Shown: piece after piece, positions 8,726 to 18,426 of the stretch
Numbering within the stretch: position 1 is the stretch's first letter
Layout of the letters: every line of letters starts with the position of its first letter
NCBI RefSeq assembly: GCF_000764205.1
Contig: NZ_JQDZ01000047.1
Location: forward strand, 55,593-119,592
Source: Thalassotalea sp. ND16A
Lineage (GTDB): Bacteria > Pseudomonadota > Gammaproteobacteria > Enterobacterales > Alteromonadaceae
Reading direction: 5' to 3'
Length of the DNA: 64,000 nucleotides
Notes under the pieces: generated by a model
Told to the model about the DNA's origin: nothing
The model's database searches: none
What the model saw: the letters and a program-made list of their open reading frames with translations, nothing else
Program-made: the position numbers and the translations under genes

Positions 8726-9149
8726 TTAATTGCCATACCTTACTCGATATATCACATTGGCGTAATCATCAGAAATTAACAGGCTGCCATCGGGCATCTC
8801 TAAAATGGCTGCTGGCCGGCCAAAAGTTTCCTCATTTTTCATAAACCCCGTAATAAACGGGGTATATTTTACAATTTTATTATTTTCAATGGTTGCTACG
8901 GCGACTTTGTAACCCGATTTTTTACTGCGATTCCACGAGCCATGTTCGGTCACAAACAATTGCTGTTTAACCTGCACGTCGTGAGCCAACATATACAATC
9001 CCATTTGGAGATAACGCCATTTGCCGGGCATTGTTCACACCTTTGGCAAAAAATTCAATGGTGAACCCTTCTGGCAGGTTAAGGGAATCCAGATCGATAG
9101 CGCCGACATGCAGCGATAAAAATGCCATTGTCAGGATAAGTTTTTTCAT
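8726..9149 (-). pseudogene. internally deleted PQQ-type sugar dehydrogenase (sorbosone dehydrogenase-like)
   Basis: Two pieces of one protein in different frames. The first (from 9149) has a signal peptide and LPEGFTIEFFAKGVNNARQM...IVYVGSRRAG, the start of a beta-propeller of the glucose/sorbosone dehydrogenase family. The second (ending at 8726) has LFVTEHGSWNRS...GRPAAILEMPDGSLLISDD, the family C-terminus. They join at about 8968-8972, right after GSRRAG. About 200 central residues with the catalytic and PQQ-contact region are gone and the frame is shifted, so the gene cannot make an enzyme. Confidence 0.8.
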
Positions 9150-9213
9150 ATTTTTGCCTTTTTGTATACATTTCTATTAACAATCTACGCCAATATAGTC
9201 CATTGCATTAGTG

Positions 9214-9972
9214 TTATTTGGATTGCAAGTATTGATAAATCGCGTTTGCATATTCTGGGTGTTCTGAAATATCGTTGTGGCCTGCCGATTTTATGACCAG
9301 CGATTGTTGTTGTTTGCCAAAAGCGGAGATTAAATTGTCACTATGTTTTCTCGGGATCACCTGATCATACTCGGCCATTAAAATGAGTGGTAATGTGTTA
9401 ATTTCTGCTACTTGGCCGAGTGAATTGTATTTATCTTTTAATAACAAAGAGATCGGGAACATCCAGTAGACTCCTTTCGCGACATTTTCAATGCTGTCAT
9501 AGGGAGTAACCAGAATAAGGTTTTCAATGTTGCGTCTTGCCGCAACATAAGTTGCAATGCCTGAGCCTAGACTGCGCCCCAAAAGAGACATCTTTGTATG
9601 CTGGCTAACGAGTTGATCATAGATATGTAAAGCATCGCTATACAAACCGTTCTCCGTTGGGGTTCCCATACTTTCACCATAACCCCGGTATGGGATCAGG
9701 TAAACGCTATAATTAGGTAGGACTTTTTGGAAAAATGAGATGTTTTGTTCGATGCTTTCGGCATTACCTCCATAGTAAAGCAACGCCTCATCTTGTTTTG
9801 GGTTAATTACCCAGCCTCTCAGTTCAATACCATTATTGGTAAAACTCACTTTAGTTGCGTCAACGAACTTGTCGCTTGGTTGTGGGAAGTATAATAAGGC
9901 TCGTTGACCGAAATAGATCAAAAGACAACAAAGAACATAGGCAACGAATGCGGCCAATAACATACTTTTCAT
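9214..9972 (-). CDS. membrane-anchored alpha/beta hydrolase (BEM46/YfhR type)
   Basis: About 252 aa. The N-terminal anchor MKSMLLAAFVAYVLCCLLIYF precedes a serine hydrolase domain. With numbering from the longer possible start at 9999, the catalytic triad is S143 in LLGRSLGSG, D212 in AEYDQVIP and H241 in SAGHNDI. The oxyanion segment YRGYGES is also present. I prefer the internal ATG because AAGGAG lies ahead of it and it gives a clean anchor. Members of this family are esterases or lipases of unclear substrate. It faces the decayed dehydrogenase gene downstream. Confidence 0.85.
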   Translation of the reverse strand: MKSMLLAAFVAYVLCCLLIYFGQRALLYFPQPSDKFVDATKVSFTNNGIELRGWVINPKQDEALLYYGGNAESIEQNISFFQKVLPNYSVYLIPYRGYGESMGTPTENGLYSDALHIYDQLVSQHTKMSLLGRSLGSGIATYVAARRNIENLILVTPYDSIENVAKGVYWMFPISLLLKDKYNSLGQVAEINTLPLILMAEYDQVIPRKHSDNLISAFGKQQQSLVIKSAGHNDISEHPEYANAIYQYLQSK

Positions 9973-10078
9973 CTCTCGATTTCTCCTTGCCTCTAACATT
10001 CATCTCGCCACATGACGGCAAGCAATTATGGAAAACTGTATTTCAAATCTCGTCTCTACTGTAAGTAGTTATACTTGC

Positions 10079-10186
10079 CTACATCTCCTTGCGGTAAACT
10101 GAAACCTCTTGGAGATCCCGGACCAAAATCACAACTACTAACGACATCGAAATAAAGGCAATGATACAAATCATAAAGCATTTCAT
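10079..10186 (-). CDS. 35-residue single-span membrane mini-protein
   Basis: Small ORF with a strong ribosome site (GAGGTGAAT then ATG). Translation: MKCFMICIIAFISMSLVVVI followed by a charged tail (LVRDLQEVSVYRKEM). One transmembrane segment with a cytoplasmic or periplasmic tail rich in charges. The ribosome site and membrane profile make it a credible real gene; no family recognised. It sits upstream of the hydrolase gene on the same strand. Confidence 0.5.
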   Translation of the reverse strand: MKCFMICIIAFISMSLVVVILVRDLQEVSVYRKEM

Positions 10187-10269
10187 ATTCACCTCGCATA
10201 TGTTGTAAAAATAAAAGTGACGGCTATATGTTAAGCATAAGAGACGGGGGATATTTCCCCCAAATAAAC

Positions 10270-10300
10270 AAAAAAGAGCCTCTCATCAGGCTCTTTTTAG
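10270..10300. terminator. terminator of the aroG-DUF2750 operon
   Basis: AAAAAAGAGCCT, loop CTCATC, AGGCTCTTTTT: a strong stem with A and T tracts on both sides. It lies 58 bp past the DUF2750 stop codon. Confidence 0.85.
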
Positions 10301-10357
10301 GTATTATAGCTAAAGTTTGAATGTCACCTTAATCAGTGTTTTCATTGTTTAATTTAA

Positions 10358-10744
10358 CTAATTCTTACGGGCAAGTTTCGCCAGTTTTTTTTCAATCACT
10401 TGGGAAAACTCCCAAGGATGAAATACCTGGCCGGTTAATGCCGTAGTCGGAAAGATGATTAAACTTAATTCGTCTTCTTCCATGCCCGGTAACCATTTAT
10501 CTTTAATATCATTAAAACTTAACAATTTCGGCTGGCAATGATCCCATTCGTCGGTAGCCCACAATGAAGCGGTTTCTTCTGTCGGCCAAAACGGGACGTA
10601 GTCTTCCTCATTTTCGGTGAGCATAACCGCACCGTGCTCGTCGGTCAAAATCCACGCCTGGCGCTCGGCCATTAAATTTTGCATGAACAGCTCATAGCGC
10701 TGCTCATCCGATAAATTCACACTGTTCTTATCAATTAATACCAT
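10358..10744 (-). CDS. DUF2750-family protein
   Basis: 128 aa, cytoplasmic, with the DUF2750 layout: SDEQRYELFMQNLMAERQAWIL near 12-33, the central VPFWPTEETASLWATDEW block (50-67), and a C-terminal PTTALTGQVFHPWEF segment. The function of the family is unknown. It starts 2 bp after the aroG stop codon, so it is almost certainly cotranscribed with aroG and ends at the strong terminator. The coupling with aromatic biosynthesis is only positional. Confidence 0.85.
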   Translation of the reverse strand: MVLIDKNSVNLSDEQRYELFMQNLMAERQAWILTDEHGAVMLTENEEDYVPFWPTEETASLWATDEWDHCQPKLLSFNDIKDKWLPGMEEDELSLIIFPTTALTGQVFHPWEFSQVIEKKLAKLARKN

Positions 10745-10746
10745 AG

Positions 10747-11802
10747 TTAGCCTTTCATACGTTTAATTGAAGCTTGCGAAAGTTTCTCTAATAACACTTC
10801 GGTGTCTTGCCAGCCAATACAGGCATCGGTAATGCTTTGCCCGTAAGTCTCTACTTTATTATCGACAATATCCTGGCGACCTTCAACCAGGTGGCTTTCC
10901 ACCATCACGCCAAAGATTGACTGATTGCCATTGGTCATTTGATTGCAGACATCGTCACAAACCAGCATTTGGTTTTCAAATTTCTTACTCGAGTTGGCAT
11001 GGCTGAAATCTATCATAATTTTAGCAGCTAAATTCACCGATTCCAGTTGTGATGATATGGCATCGACATGTGGTTTTGAATAATTTGGCTCTTTACCACC
11101 ACGCAAAATGATGTGACAGTCTGGATTACCTTTGGTTTCAACAATGGCGGAATGGCCTAATTTGGTCACCGATAAAAAGTGATGTGGTGCACTTGCTGCC
11201 CCTATCGCATCGATTGCTACTTTTATGGTGCCGTCGGTGCCGTTTTTAAAACCCACCGGACAGGAAAGACCAGACGCTAATTCCCGGTGTACTTGCGATT
11301 CTGTGGTACGAGCACCAATAGCGCCCCAACACATTAAATCGGCCATATATTGTGGCGTGATCATATCAAGGTATTCACCCGCGGTTGGTAACCCCATGTC
11401 GTTTAAATCGAGTAACAGTTTACGGCCGATGCGCAGGCCTTCATTAATTTGGAAACTGCCATCAAGGTGTGGATCGTTGATCAAGCCCTTCCAGCCGACG
11501 GTGGTTCGCGGCTTTTCGAAGTAAACTCGCATCACAATTTCAAGACTGTCTTTATACTTGCGACGCAGTTTATTTAAGCGACTGCCGTACTCAAGCGCGG
11601 CGATAGGATCATGAATCGAACATGGACCAATGACCACCAACAGGCGATCATCTTTCTCGTTGATAATATCACTTATCGCTTGTCGGCCAGCAAATACACT
11701 TTGAGACGTTTTTTCGTTGTTGCGATAGCGTTCAAGTAACGCTATTGGTGGTAAAAGTTCTTTTAGTTGATTAATGCGAACGTCATCGGTTTGGTGCAAC
11801 AT
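10747..11802 (-). CDS. aroG: 3-deoxy-7-phosphoheptulonate (DAHP) synthase, class I
   Basis: Catalyses phosphoenolpyruvate + erythrose-4-phosphate to DAHP, the first step of the shikimate pathway. 351 aa, nearly collinear with E. coli AroG. Signatures: LLVVIGPCSIHDP (metal-ligand Cys), EKPRTTVGWKGLINDP, GARTTESQ, GFKNGTDG and MIDFSHANSSK. The N-terminus (TDDVRINQLKELLPP) is of the feedback-regulated AroG/F/H kind. Similarity is highest to the Phe-sensitive AroG, but which amino acid inhibits this enzyme cannot be decided by eye. Confidence 0.95.
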   Translation of the reverse strand: MLHQTDDVRINQLKELLPPIALLERYRNNEKTSQSVFAGRQAISDIINEKDDRLLVVIGPCSIHDPIAALEYGSRLNKLRRKYKDSLEIVMRVYFEKPRTTVGWKGLINDPHLDGSFQINEGLRIGRKLLLDLNDMGLPTAGEYLDMITPQYMADLMCWGAIGARTTESQVHRELASGLSCPVGFKNGTDGTIKVAIDAIGAASAPHHFLSVTKLGHSAIVETKGNPDCHIILRGGKEPNYSKPHVDAISSQLESVNLAAKIMIDFSHANSSKKFENQMLVCDDVCNQMTNGNQSIFGVMVESHLVEGRQDIVDNKVETYGQSITDACIGWQDTEVLLEKLSQASIKRMKG

Positions 11803-12023
11803 GGCAGTCTCTTTCAGGTTAAATGTCTGTAAGCGCTCAATCTAGCAGTGTTTTTAGAACATGCCAACGTTAAAATGCAGTAAATGCTCTAAATAGTTGG
11901 CTTTATAGCAAGTTGATTAAAAAAACTTCTCATTGAGCGAATTAAATCACTAATTTGGCTATTATCTTATTAGCAACTATTTATATAATAGCGTATATAT
12001 TAATTTTAGATGAAGGCCTGACC

Positions 12024-13028
12024 ATGGTTTTTGATAATCTTCCCCTTATCGATTTACATCGCCACCTCGATGGTAACATTCGCCCAGATACGATATGGGA
12101 TTTAGCCCAACAAAATGGCATCGCCTTACCGGTTGAGCACTTTAACGACTTTATCCCGCATGTTCGCATTGAAGATAAAGCCAGTGATTTGATGGAATTT
12201 TTGGCAAAGCTCGATTGGGGGGTAAAGGTATTAGCCAACCTTGAAGACGTGCAACGAGTCGCATTTGAAAACGTAGAAGATTTATCACTTGCCGGTATCG
12301 ATTACGCTGAACTGCGTTTTTCCCCTTATTACATGGCCATGTCGCATAATTTACCCACCGCCGATGTTGTCGCCGCCGTTATCGCCGGGGTAAAACAAGG
12401 TTGTAGTGAATTTAATGTACAAGCCAATCTTATTGGTATTTTAAGCCGCACCTTTGGTTTAGAGAAATGCCAACACGAACTGGACTCTTTACTGGTTCAT
12501 AAAGATAACCTGGTCGCCATCGACTTGGCTGGCGACGAGCTAGGCCAGCCAGCAGAGTTGTTTGAACAACAATTTAAGCAAGTGGATAAGGCGGGATTAA
12601 ATGTTACCGTTCATGCCGGTGAAGCTGCGGGACCCGAGAGTGTTTGGCAGGCCATTAAGCTATTGAAAGCCACTCGTATCGGTCACGGCGTAAGAAGTTA
12701 TCAAGACCCGGCACTATTAGAGTATTTGGCCACCAACAATATTACCTTAGAGACTTGTTTAACCTCAAATTATCAAACTGGCACCATTGCCAACATTGCA
12801 GACCACCCTATTCATACCTTTTTAGCCAATGGGGTTAAGGTGTGTTTAAACACCGACGACCCAGCGGTTGAAGGCATAGAGCTTAGGCATGAATACCACA
12901 TTGCCAAAACGACTTTAGGCTTAACCGATAAGCAATTACAAGACATTCAATTAAATGCCCTGCATGCGGCGTTTATCTCAGATGCTGAAAAACAAGCGTT
13001 ACTTAAGTTAAAATCAGCTAACATTTAA
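12024..13028 (+). CDS. add: adenosine deaminase
   Basis: Deaminates adenosine and deoxyadenosine to inosine and deoxyinosine. 334 aa, collinear with E. coli Add. Zinc ligands and active-site residues: H12 and H14 in [16 protein letters not shown] (His and the proton-shuttle Glu), RIGHGV, and LNTDDPAV near the C-terminus. I start at ATG after GAAGGCCTGACC rather than at an in-frame codon 69 bp upstream, because the E. coli start matches and the upstream extension is hydrophobic and unconserved. It is followed 19 bp later by deoD: deaminated product feeds the phosphorylase. Confidence 0.95.
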   Translation: MVFDNLPLIDLHRHLDGNIRPDTIWDLAQQNGIALPVEHFNDFIPHVRIEDKASDLMEFLAKLDWGVKVLANLEDVQRVAFENVEDLSLAGIDYAELRFSPYYMAMSHNLPTADVVAAVIAGVKQGCSEFNVQANLIGILSRTFGLEKCQHELDSLLVHKDNLVAIDLAGDELGQPAELFEQQFKQVDKAGLNVTVHAGEAAGPESVWQAIKLLKATRIGHGVRSYQDPALLEYLATNNITLETCLTSNYQTGTIANIADHPIHTFLANGVKVCLNTDDPAVEGIELRHEYHIAKTTLGLTDKQLQDIQLNALHAAFISDAEKQALLKLKSANI

Positions 13029-13047
13029 CCCATTAGGAAATAGACAA

Positions 13048-13764
13048 ATGGCAACTCCCCACATAGAAGCAGCAAATGGTGATATCGCAGCAACGGTATT
13101 AATGCCTGGCGATCCATTAAGAGCAAAATTAATTGCCGATACATTTCTCGACGATGCCGTATGTTTTAATACGGTACGCAATATCTTAGGCTATACCGGC
13201 ACCTACAAAGGCAAGCGCATCTCGGTGATGGCCTCGGGTATGGGCATTCCATCCATTTCGATTTATGCCACCGAATTGTACAAAGACTATGGCGTAGAAA
13301 ACATTATTCGTATTGGCAGCTGTGGCGCGGTATTAGACGATGTCAATATGATGGACGTTATCATTGGCATGGGTGCCAGCACCGACTCGAAAGTGAATCG
13401 TAGTCGTTTTAACAATCATGACTTGGCCGCCATTGCCGATTATGGTTTGTTAAAAAATGCCGTAGATGCCGCCAGCAATTTAAATAAACCGGTGAAGATA
13501 GGCAATATTTTTACCGCCGATTTATTTTATACCCCAGAATTTGAGTTTTTCGATAGCATGGCCAAACACGGTATCTTGGGTGTTGAAATGGAAGCCGCAG
13601 GGCTTTATGGCGTAGCGGCAGAGTATGGCAAAAAAGCCTTATGTATTTTAACGGTGAGTGATCATATAAAACGTGGCGAAAGTTTATCGGCACAAGACAG
13701 ACAAACCTCGTTTAAAGATATGATGGAAATTGCTATGGAATCAGTTTTACTGCAATATTCATAA
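13048..13764 (+). CDS. deoD: purine nucleoside phosphorylase, DeoD type (locus A)
   Basis: Hexameric phosphorylase cleaving purine (deoxy)nucleosides with phosphate to base and (deoxy)ribose-1-phosphate. 238 aa. Family marks: [14 protein letters not shown] (phosphate site), [50 protein letters not shown] and the catalytic TVSDHI motif (Asp of SDH). Second gene of the add-deoD operon. A second DeoD is encoded in locus B; the two proteins are similar throughout but clearly diverged. Confidence 0.95.
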   Translation: MATPHIEAANGDIAATVLMPGDPLRAKLIADTFLDDAVCFNTVRNILGYTGTYKGKRISVMASGMGIPSISIYATELYKDYGVENIIRIGSCGAVLDDVNMMDVIIGMGASTDSKVNRSRFNNHDLAAIADYGLLKNAVDAASNLNKPVKIGNIFTADLFYTPEFEFFDSMAKHGILGVEMEAAGLYGVAAEYGKKALCILTVSDHIKRGESLSAQDRQTSFKDMMEIAMESVLLQYS

Positions 13765-13776
13765 CTTTAAATTTGC

Positions 13777-13817
13777 CCTAATAAAAAAACGGCGCAATGC
13801 GCCGTTTTTATTAGGGA
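13777..13817. terminator. bidirectional terminator between deoD and the TonB receptor
   Basis: CCCTAATAAAAA...ACGGCGC, loop AAT, GCGCCGTTTTTATTAGGG: a GC-rich core flanked by A and T runs, shared by convergent transcripts. Confidence 0.9.
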
Positions 13818-13833
13818 AAATTTAAAGTCTGTC

Positions 13834-16149
13834 TTAGAAGAAACTTACTTTAAATTCAGCACCAACAAAGCGCTCTTCATTGACAATGGCAGTGTTATTA
13901 GTGAAATCAACCGCGCCGATTGCTTGTTGCTCATCGGTAATATTACGCACAAATAATGACACATCGTATTCTTGATCATCAGTCTCCCAAGCATAACCCG
14001 TACGAACACCACCTTCGAATAATGACTTACCGGTAAATTCAGTAGAATCATATAAGAAGAAACTGATCTCATCACGGTAAGACCAATCGGTATAGGCATA
14101 AAACTCACCGTCACCAAGTTCACGAGAATAACGAGCCGTGAAGGTGTAAATCCATTCTGGCGCATGCGGTAAGCTGTTGCCATCGATTATGGCTCTATCA
14201 GGAATGAATGCCGCAGGATTGCCCGGAATGATCTCGTCATTAATGGTACAAGAGGCACAAACAGGCACTGATAAACCACTGTCGTTTATTTCAGTGTTGT
14301 TATAACTGGCACCAACAGTAATCGCTAAGTTGTCCGTTAACATAAATTCTGAATCAAGTTCAAAACCATAGCCGACAGTTTCATCGGCATTTATTAACCG
14401 CGCGGTGTTACTGTCGCCACCTACCGAAGTTAACTGTTGATCATCCATGGTGTAGTAGAAAACTGAAGCATTGATTCGGCCACTGCCGTCCAATACATCG
14501 GCTTTAACACCGGTTTCAAACGATAAAATGGTTTCTGATTTGGCTACCGAAATCCCTTCATCAAAGGAAAATAATGAACGACCCTGAATACTCGGCGCTC
14601 TAAAGGTATCGGCGACACGCGCGTATAAATTAATATCATCCGAATATTTATGACTAACACTGATGTCCCAACTCACGTGTGAGTCACTAGTACTTTCCTC
14701 ACCAGCTTGTAAGTCAGGAAAACCATCAAAAGCCAATGGGGATTGGGTTCTAAGATTGTTATAATCTTTATCATCATCTGAATAACGTAAACCTAAAGTC
14801 ATTGAAGTCGTATCAGATAAATCATAATCGAATGAACCAAACACCGCCCAGGCCGTAGTATCCTGATTTTGCACAACATAACCAGCCTGTACGCCATCTG
14901 TGAATAAGGCATCGTAGGCAAAACTTTCAATGGTTAATTCTTCGCTAAAGTAAAATAGACCCACTTGATAGTTAAAATCACCGGTAAAATTACTGGTTAA
15001 ACGTAACTCTTGGGTAATTTGCTCGTGATCTGGAATACCATCTGCAGTTTCTGAACTGATATTTATCACCCCAGGGCCGGTAGCGAATTCCACTGGCGGA
15101 CAACCAAAGCCATTACAACCGTAACCACCATCAACATCGGCACGAGAGAATAACTCGGCACTTTCATAACCGGTAATTGAAGTGACGGTGTAATCATCGA
15201 AATCAAATTCCAGTTTTAAGCTGGCGCCTTCAGTTTCTACTTGTTGCGTTGCTCGCGAAGCTGAGTCATGAAAAACAGTGTCACGGTCAAAACCACTGAC
15301 TAACGAATTACTACCCGTTTTAATGGCATTGGCATAGAAAGTCACCGGCTCACCATCTAAATCTCGCATGTGATAGTTAAATAACGCGTTAAAATCATCG
15401 CCTTCGTATAAGAACTGGATACGCATGGCTTGATCAGTATAACCACCTAAAACGTCATCTTGTTCAAACCCCGGGGCTTTGTTATCGATGTAATTATCGC
15501 GGTCTTGACGTAATACCGAAATACGTGCCGATAAATTATCGGTTAAACCACCACCAATGGCAGCTCTAACATCGGAGGTAGACTTACTTCCGTAGGATAC
15601 TGAGACAAAGCCGTCAAAGTCTTGTGACGGTTTTACCGAGTCAAACTTTACTAGTCCTGCAGGGGTGTTACGGCCGAACAAGGTACCTTGTGGGCCGGCT
15701 AAGGCTTCAACCCGAGCAACATCAAATACCGGGAAGCCTTTTAAGATTGGATTTTCTTGTACGACGTCATCAACCACTAGCGATACCGGTTGTGAAGCGT
15801 TTAAATCGAAATCGGAATTACCTAAGCCACGCATATAGAAGCGCGGGAAGGTACGACCAAATGATGATTCTACCGAAAGGCTGGGTACACGTGCATTTAA
15901 AAAGCGGATATCCATGGCGCCGGAACTGATGGCGGCCAGTTTTTCACCCTGCAATGCAGTGACAGAAATTGGTACTTCTTGCACATTCTCAACGCGTTTA
16001 CGGGCAGTTACTTCGATAACTTCGAGTTTGCTTTTATCTAATGCCTGAGCTTCTTCAGCGGCGATTGCGTTTGGTGTTGCCGCAACAATTGTTGAAAACA
16101 GTGCAGCCTTAACACCCCATGACAGAGCATTGGTTTTAAAGATTGTCAT
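13834..16149 (-). CDS. TonB-dependent outer-membrane receptor (locus A), probable nucleoside importer
   Basis: 771 aa. Signal peptide (about 1-30, ending AIAAEE), a TonB-box-like EVIEVTARKR at 43-52, plug domain (VQEVPISVTALQ, then VARVEALAGPQGTLFGRNTPAG) and a large beta-barrel ending in a terminal Phe (EFKVSFF). It is almost the same protein as the receptor in locus B: about 135 central residues appear identical, with differences in the signal peptide and in loops near 430-480 and 620-650. CNGFGCPP and CASC suggest loop disulfides. Substrate is inferred only from its neighbours (add, deoD, deoB, udk, nupC). An AGGGAG ribosome site precedes ATG. Confidence 0.9.
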   Translation of the reverse strand: MTIFKTNALSWGVKAALFSTIVAATPNAIAAEEAQALDKSKLEVIEVTARKRVENVQEVPISVTALQGEKLAAISSGAMDIRFLNARVPSLSVESSFGRTFPRFYMRGLGNSDFDLNASQPVSLVVDDVVQENPILKGFPVFDVARVEALAGPQGTLFGRNTPAGLVKFDSVKPSQDFDGFVSVSYGSKSTSDVRAAIGGGLTDNLSARISVLRQDRDNYIDNKAPGFEQDDVLGGYTDQAMRIQFLYEGDDFNALFNYHMRDLDGEPVTFYANAIKTGSNSLVSGFDRDTVFHDSASRATQQVETEGASLKLEFDFDDYTVTSITGYESAELFSRADVDGGYGCNGFGCPPVEFATGPGVINISSETADGIPDHEQITQELRLTSNFTGDFNYQVGLFYFSEELTIESFAYDALFTDGVQAGYVVQNQDTTAWAVFGSFDYDLSDTTSMTLGLRYSDDDKDYNNLRTQSPLAFDGFPDLQAGEESTSDSHVSWDISVSHKYSDDINLYARVADTFRAPSIQGRSLFSFDEGISVAKSETILSFETGVKADVLDGSGRINASVFYYTMDDQQLTSVGGDSNTARLINADETVGYGFELDSEFMLTDNLAITVGASYNNTEINDSGLSVPVCASCTINDEIIPGNPAAFIPDRAIIDGNSLPHAPEWIYTFTARYSRELGDGEFYAYTDWSYRDEISFFLYDSTEFTGKSLFEGGVRTGYAWETDDQEYDVSLFVRNITDEQQAIGAVDFTNNTAIVNEERFVGAEFKVSFF

Positions 16150-16234
16150 CTTATCTCCCTGGTTTTTTTGTCTTTTTGCCGCTTATTACAATTAAGTAAA
16201 AACCAAACGACTTAAGTTATTTTTATATTAAAAA

Positions 16235-16252
16235 TGTTACCTTAGTGTAACA
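16235..16252. promoter_or_regulatory. palindrome upstream of the locus A receptor, possible operator
   Basis: TGTTAC CTTAGT GTAACA: perfect 6-bp arms around a 6-bp spacer, 86 bp upstream of the receptor start and in the gap between deoB and the receptor. It looks like a dimeric regulator site. The regulator is unknown. Confidence 0.4.
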
Positions 16253-16295
16253 AACAGATCATAAAACAATTGTTTGAACATTTAAAGTTCTATCG

Positions 16296-17516
16296 CTATT
16301 TGAGTAATAATTGCGGCTTAAAAGACACGCCGTACTCTAATGGCTCCAAGCCAAAAATATCGGCCAGCGTAGCACCAATGTCGGCAAAGGTATCGCGTTC
16401 ACCCAAATCGATTGCCGGCATATTTTTTTGGTAAAACATTACCGGTACGTATTCGCGGGTATGATCGCTACCATGCCAGGTGGGATCGCAGCCATGATCG
16501 GCGGTCAATACCAAGATATCATCATCTCTTAACTCGTCATCGATATGCAACAGGCGGGCATCGAGGTATTCAAGGGCCTTACCATAACCAACAGGATCAC
16601 GACGATGACCAAAGTCTTGATCAAAGTTCACCAAATTGGTAAAGATCAGGCTATTATCGCCTTGCTTTTGCAACTGCTCAATACTGGTATCGATTAATGC
16701 GGTTAAGCCGGTGGCTTTGTAAGCTTCAGAAATCCCCTGACCGGCATAAATATCAGAAATTTTACCTATGCTGATCACTTTACCGCCCTGCTCGGTTAAT
16801 TTTTCCAGCATGGTAGGTGCTGGTGGCAACACGGAATAATCGCGACGATTACCGGTACGCTCAAAATTTGCGGAACAATCACCAATAAAGGGTCTGGCAA
16901 TCACCCGGCCAATATTCATGTCTAACTCGGTCAGTAAATCTCTGACTTGTTGACAATATTGATACAGGTTGTCTAAGCCGAAGGTGTCTTCGTGGGCGGC
17001 AATTTGAAAGACACTGTCGGCGGAGGTATAACAGATTGGCAAACCAGACTGCATATGCTGCTCACCCAATTCGCCGATAATCGTGGTGCCTGAGGCATGG
17101 CAATTGCCCAAACACCCTTCTATCCCGGTTTTTTGATAAACGTTTTGCAGTAGTTCATCGGTAAATGATCGCTGCCTATTGGTGAAATAGCCCCAATCAA
17201 ACAATACCGGTACCCCCATTATTTCCCAATGGCCACTGGGAGTGTCCTTACCAGTGCTGATCTCGGCGGCATAACCATAAGCCCCGGATTGCGGCGCATG
17301 TCCGGTTACAGCGGGTGATTTTTTGCCGGCGTCTGTCGCGGCGTGTAACAGGCCCATTGCAGACAGCGTTGGCAGGTGAAGTTTACGACCCGTTTCATGG
17401 TGAAATGCATCGGCAAGGTTGGCAAAAGTATTGGCTCCAACATCGCCAAACGCTTCTGCATCGGGTGCAGCTCCCAGACCAAAACTATCAATTACCAGTA
17501 TTAACGCACGAGCCAT
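16296..17516 (-). CDS. deoB: phosphopentomutase (locus A)
   Basis: Converts (deoxy)ribose-1-phosphate from the nucleoside phosphorylases into the 5-phosphate. 406 aa, alkaline-phosphatase superfamily metalloenzyme. Metal-site motifs: VIDSFGLGAAPDAEAFGD at the N-terminus, the phosphorylated-Thr region GKDTPSGHWE, and TADHGCDPTWHGSDHTREYVPV near the C-terminus. A second deoB lies in locus B. The start follows AAGGTTTAAAAT. The downstream receptor gene is on the same strand after a 146-bp gap holding a palindrome, so it may have its own promoter. Confidence 0.95.
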   Translation of the reverse strand: MARALILVIDSFGLGAAPDAEAFGDVGANTFANLADAFHHETGRKLHLPTLSAMGLLHAATDAGKKSPAVTGHAPQSGAYGYAAEISTGKDTPSGHWEIMGVPVLFDWGYFTNRQRSFTDELLQNVYQKTGIEGCLGNCHASGTTIIGELGEQHMQSGLPICYTSADSVFQIAAHEDTFGLDNLYQYCQQVRDLLTELDMNIGRVIARPFIGDCSANFERTGNRRDYSVLPPAPTMLEKLTEQGGKVISIGKISDIYAGQGISEAYKATGLTALIDTSIEQLQKQGDNSLIFTNLVNFDQDFGHRRDPVGYGKALEYLDARLLHIDDELRDDDILVLTADHGCDPTWHGSDHTREYVPVMFYQKNMPAIDLGERDTFADIGATLADIFGLEPLEYGVSFKPQLLLK

Positions 17517-17739
17517 ATTTTAAACCTTATTAATTTAAACCTTATTAAACAGTATGTTAATATTTTACACCGAATCGAAATAAACAGTTAATAGAATCTT
17601 TCTATCTTGCAAACATTTATTGTAGACTAGGCGGCGGTCTACTTAATTATAGAATCATTTATAAATTAGTCTGGGTGATGTTAAGTTTCCCTAGTTTTTA
17701 ATGAAAAATAAACAATACTAGTTTACAAGTTATGATTCT

Positions 17740-18387
17740 TTGGGAATAAATTTGTCTCTCAACACCCTCACAACCATTGCCATTGTTGGTGCATCCGCAT
17801 CAGGTAAGTCTTTGTTTGCGCAAACCATTTACGATGAATTAGTCGATGAGTTGGGCTCGCAAAGCATGACCATCATCAAAGAGGACTCGTATTACCGCAA
17901 CCAAGATCACTTGCCTTTCGAACAACGTTTAAATACTAATTATGATCATCCAAAAGCGTTTGAGCATGAATTGTTGGCGCAACATTTATTGCAGTTAAGT
18001 GCAGGTAAGTCTATTGAGGTGCCCGTTTATGACTATAAACAGCATACACGTAGCGTAGATATTGAACAGGTAAGTCCGGCCCGGGTGGTGTTAGTGGAAG
18101 GCATCTTATTGCTTACCGATAAAACCTTACGTGACCGATTTGATATTAATATCTTTATCGATACGCCATTAGATATTTGTTTAATTCGCCGCATTAAACG
18201 TGATTTAGAAGAAAGAGGCAGAGATTTGGACTCGGTGACGAGCCAATATCAACAAACCGTACGACCTATGTATTACCGTTATATCGAACCGTCACGGGAA
18301 CATGCGGATATCGTCATCACCAAAGGTGGGCGCAACAGAATGGCACTGGAGCTGATAAAAGCGAAAGTGCGTGAACTGGCAAAATAA
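17740..18387 (+). CDS. udk: uridine kinase
   Basis: Phosphorylates uridine and cytidine to the monophosphates (salvage). P-loop GASASGKSLFA near the N-terminus, EDSYYRNQDHLP (nucleoside site), NYDHPKAFEH, VPVYDYKQHTR, VLVEGILLL and IDTPLDICLIRRIKRDLEERGR (lid). About 211-215 aa, a normal length. No ATG is available; the start is a TTG, either the one shown or a second TTG four codons downstream (before SLNTLTT), which matches family length better. The gene lies 39 bp upstream of nupC, so uptake and trapping of pyrimidine nucleosides are coupled. Confidence 0.9.
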   Translation: MGINLSLNTLTTIAIVGASASGKSLFAQTIYDELVDELGSQSMTIIKEDSYYRNQDHLPFEQRLNTNYDHPKAFEHELLAQHLLQLSAGKSIEVPVYDYKQHTRSVDIEQVSPARVVLVEGILLLTDKTLRDRFDINIFIDTPLDICLIRRIKRDLEERGRDLDSVTSQYQQTVRPMYYRYIEPSREHADIVITKGGRNRMALELIKAKVRELAK

Positions 18388-18426
18388 TAATAAAAATAAA
18401 ATAAATTTTAACATATAGGTGAATTG

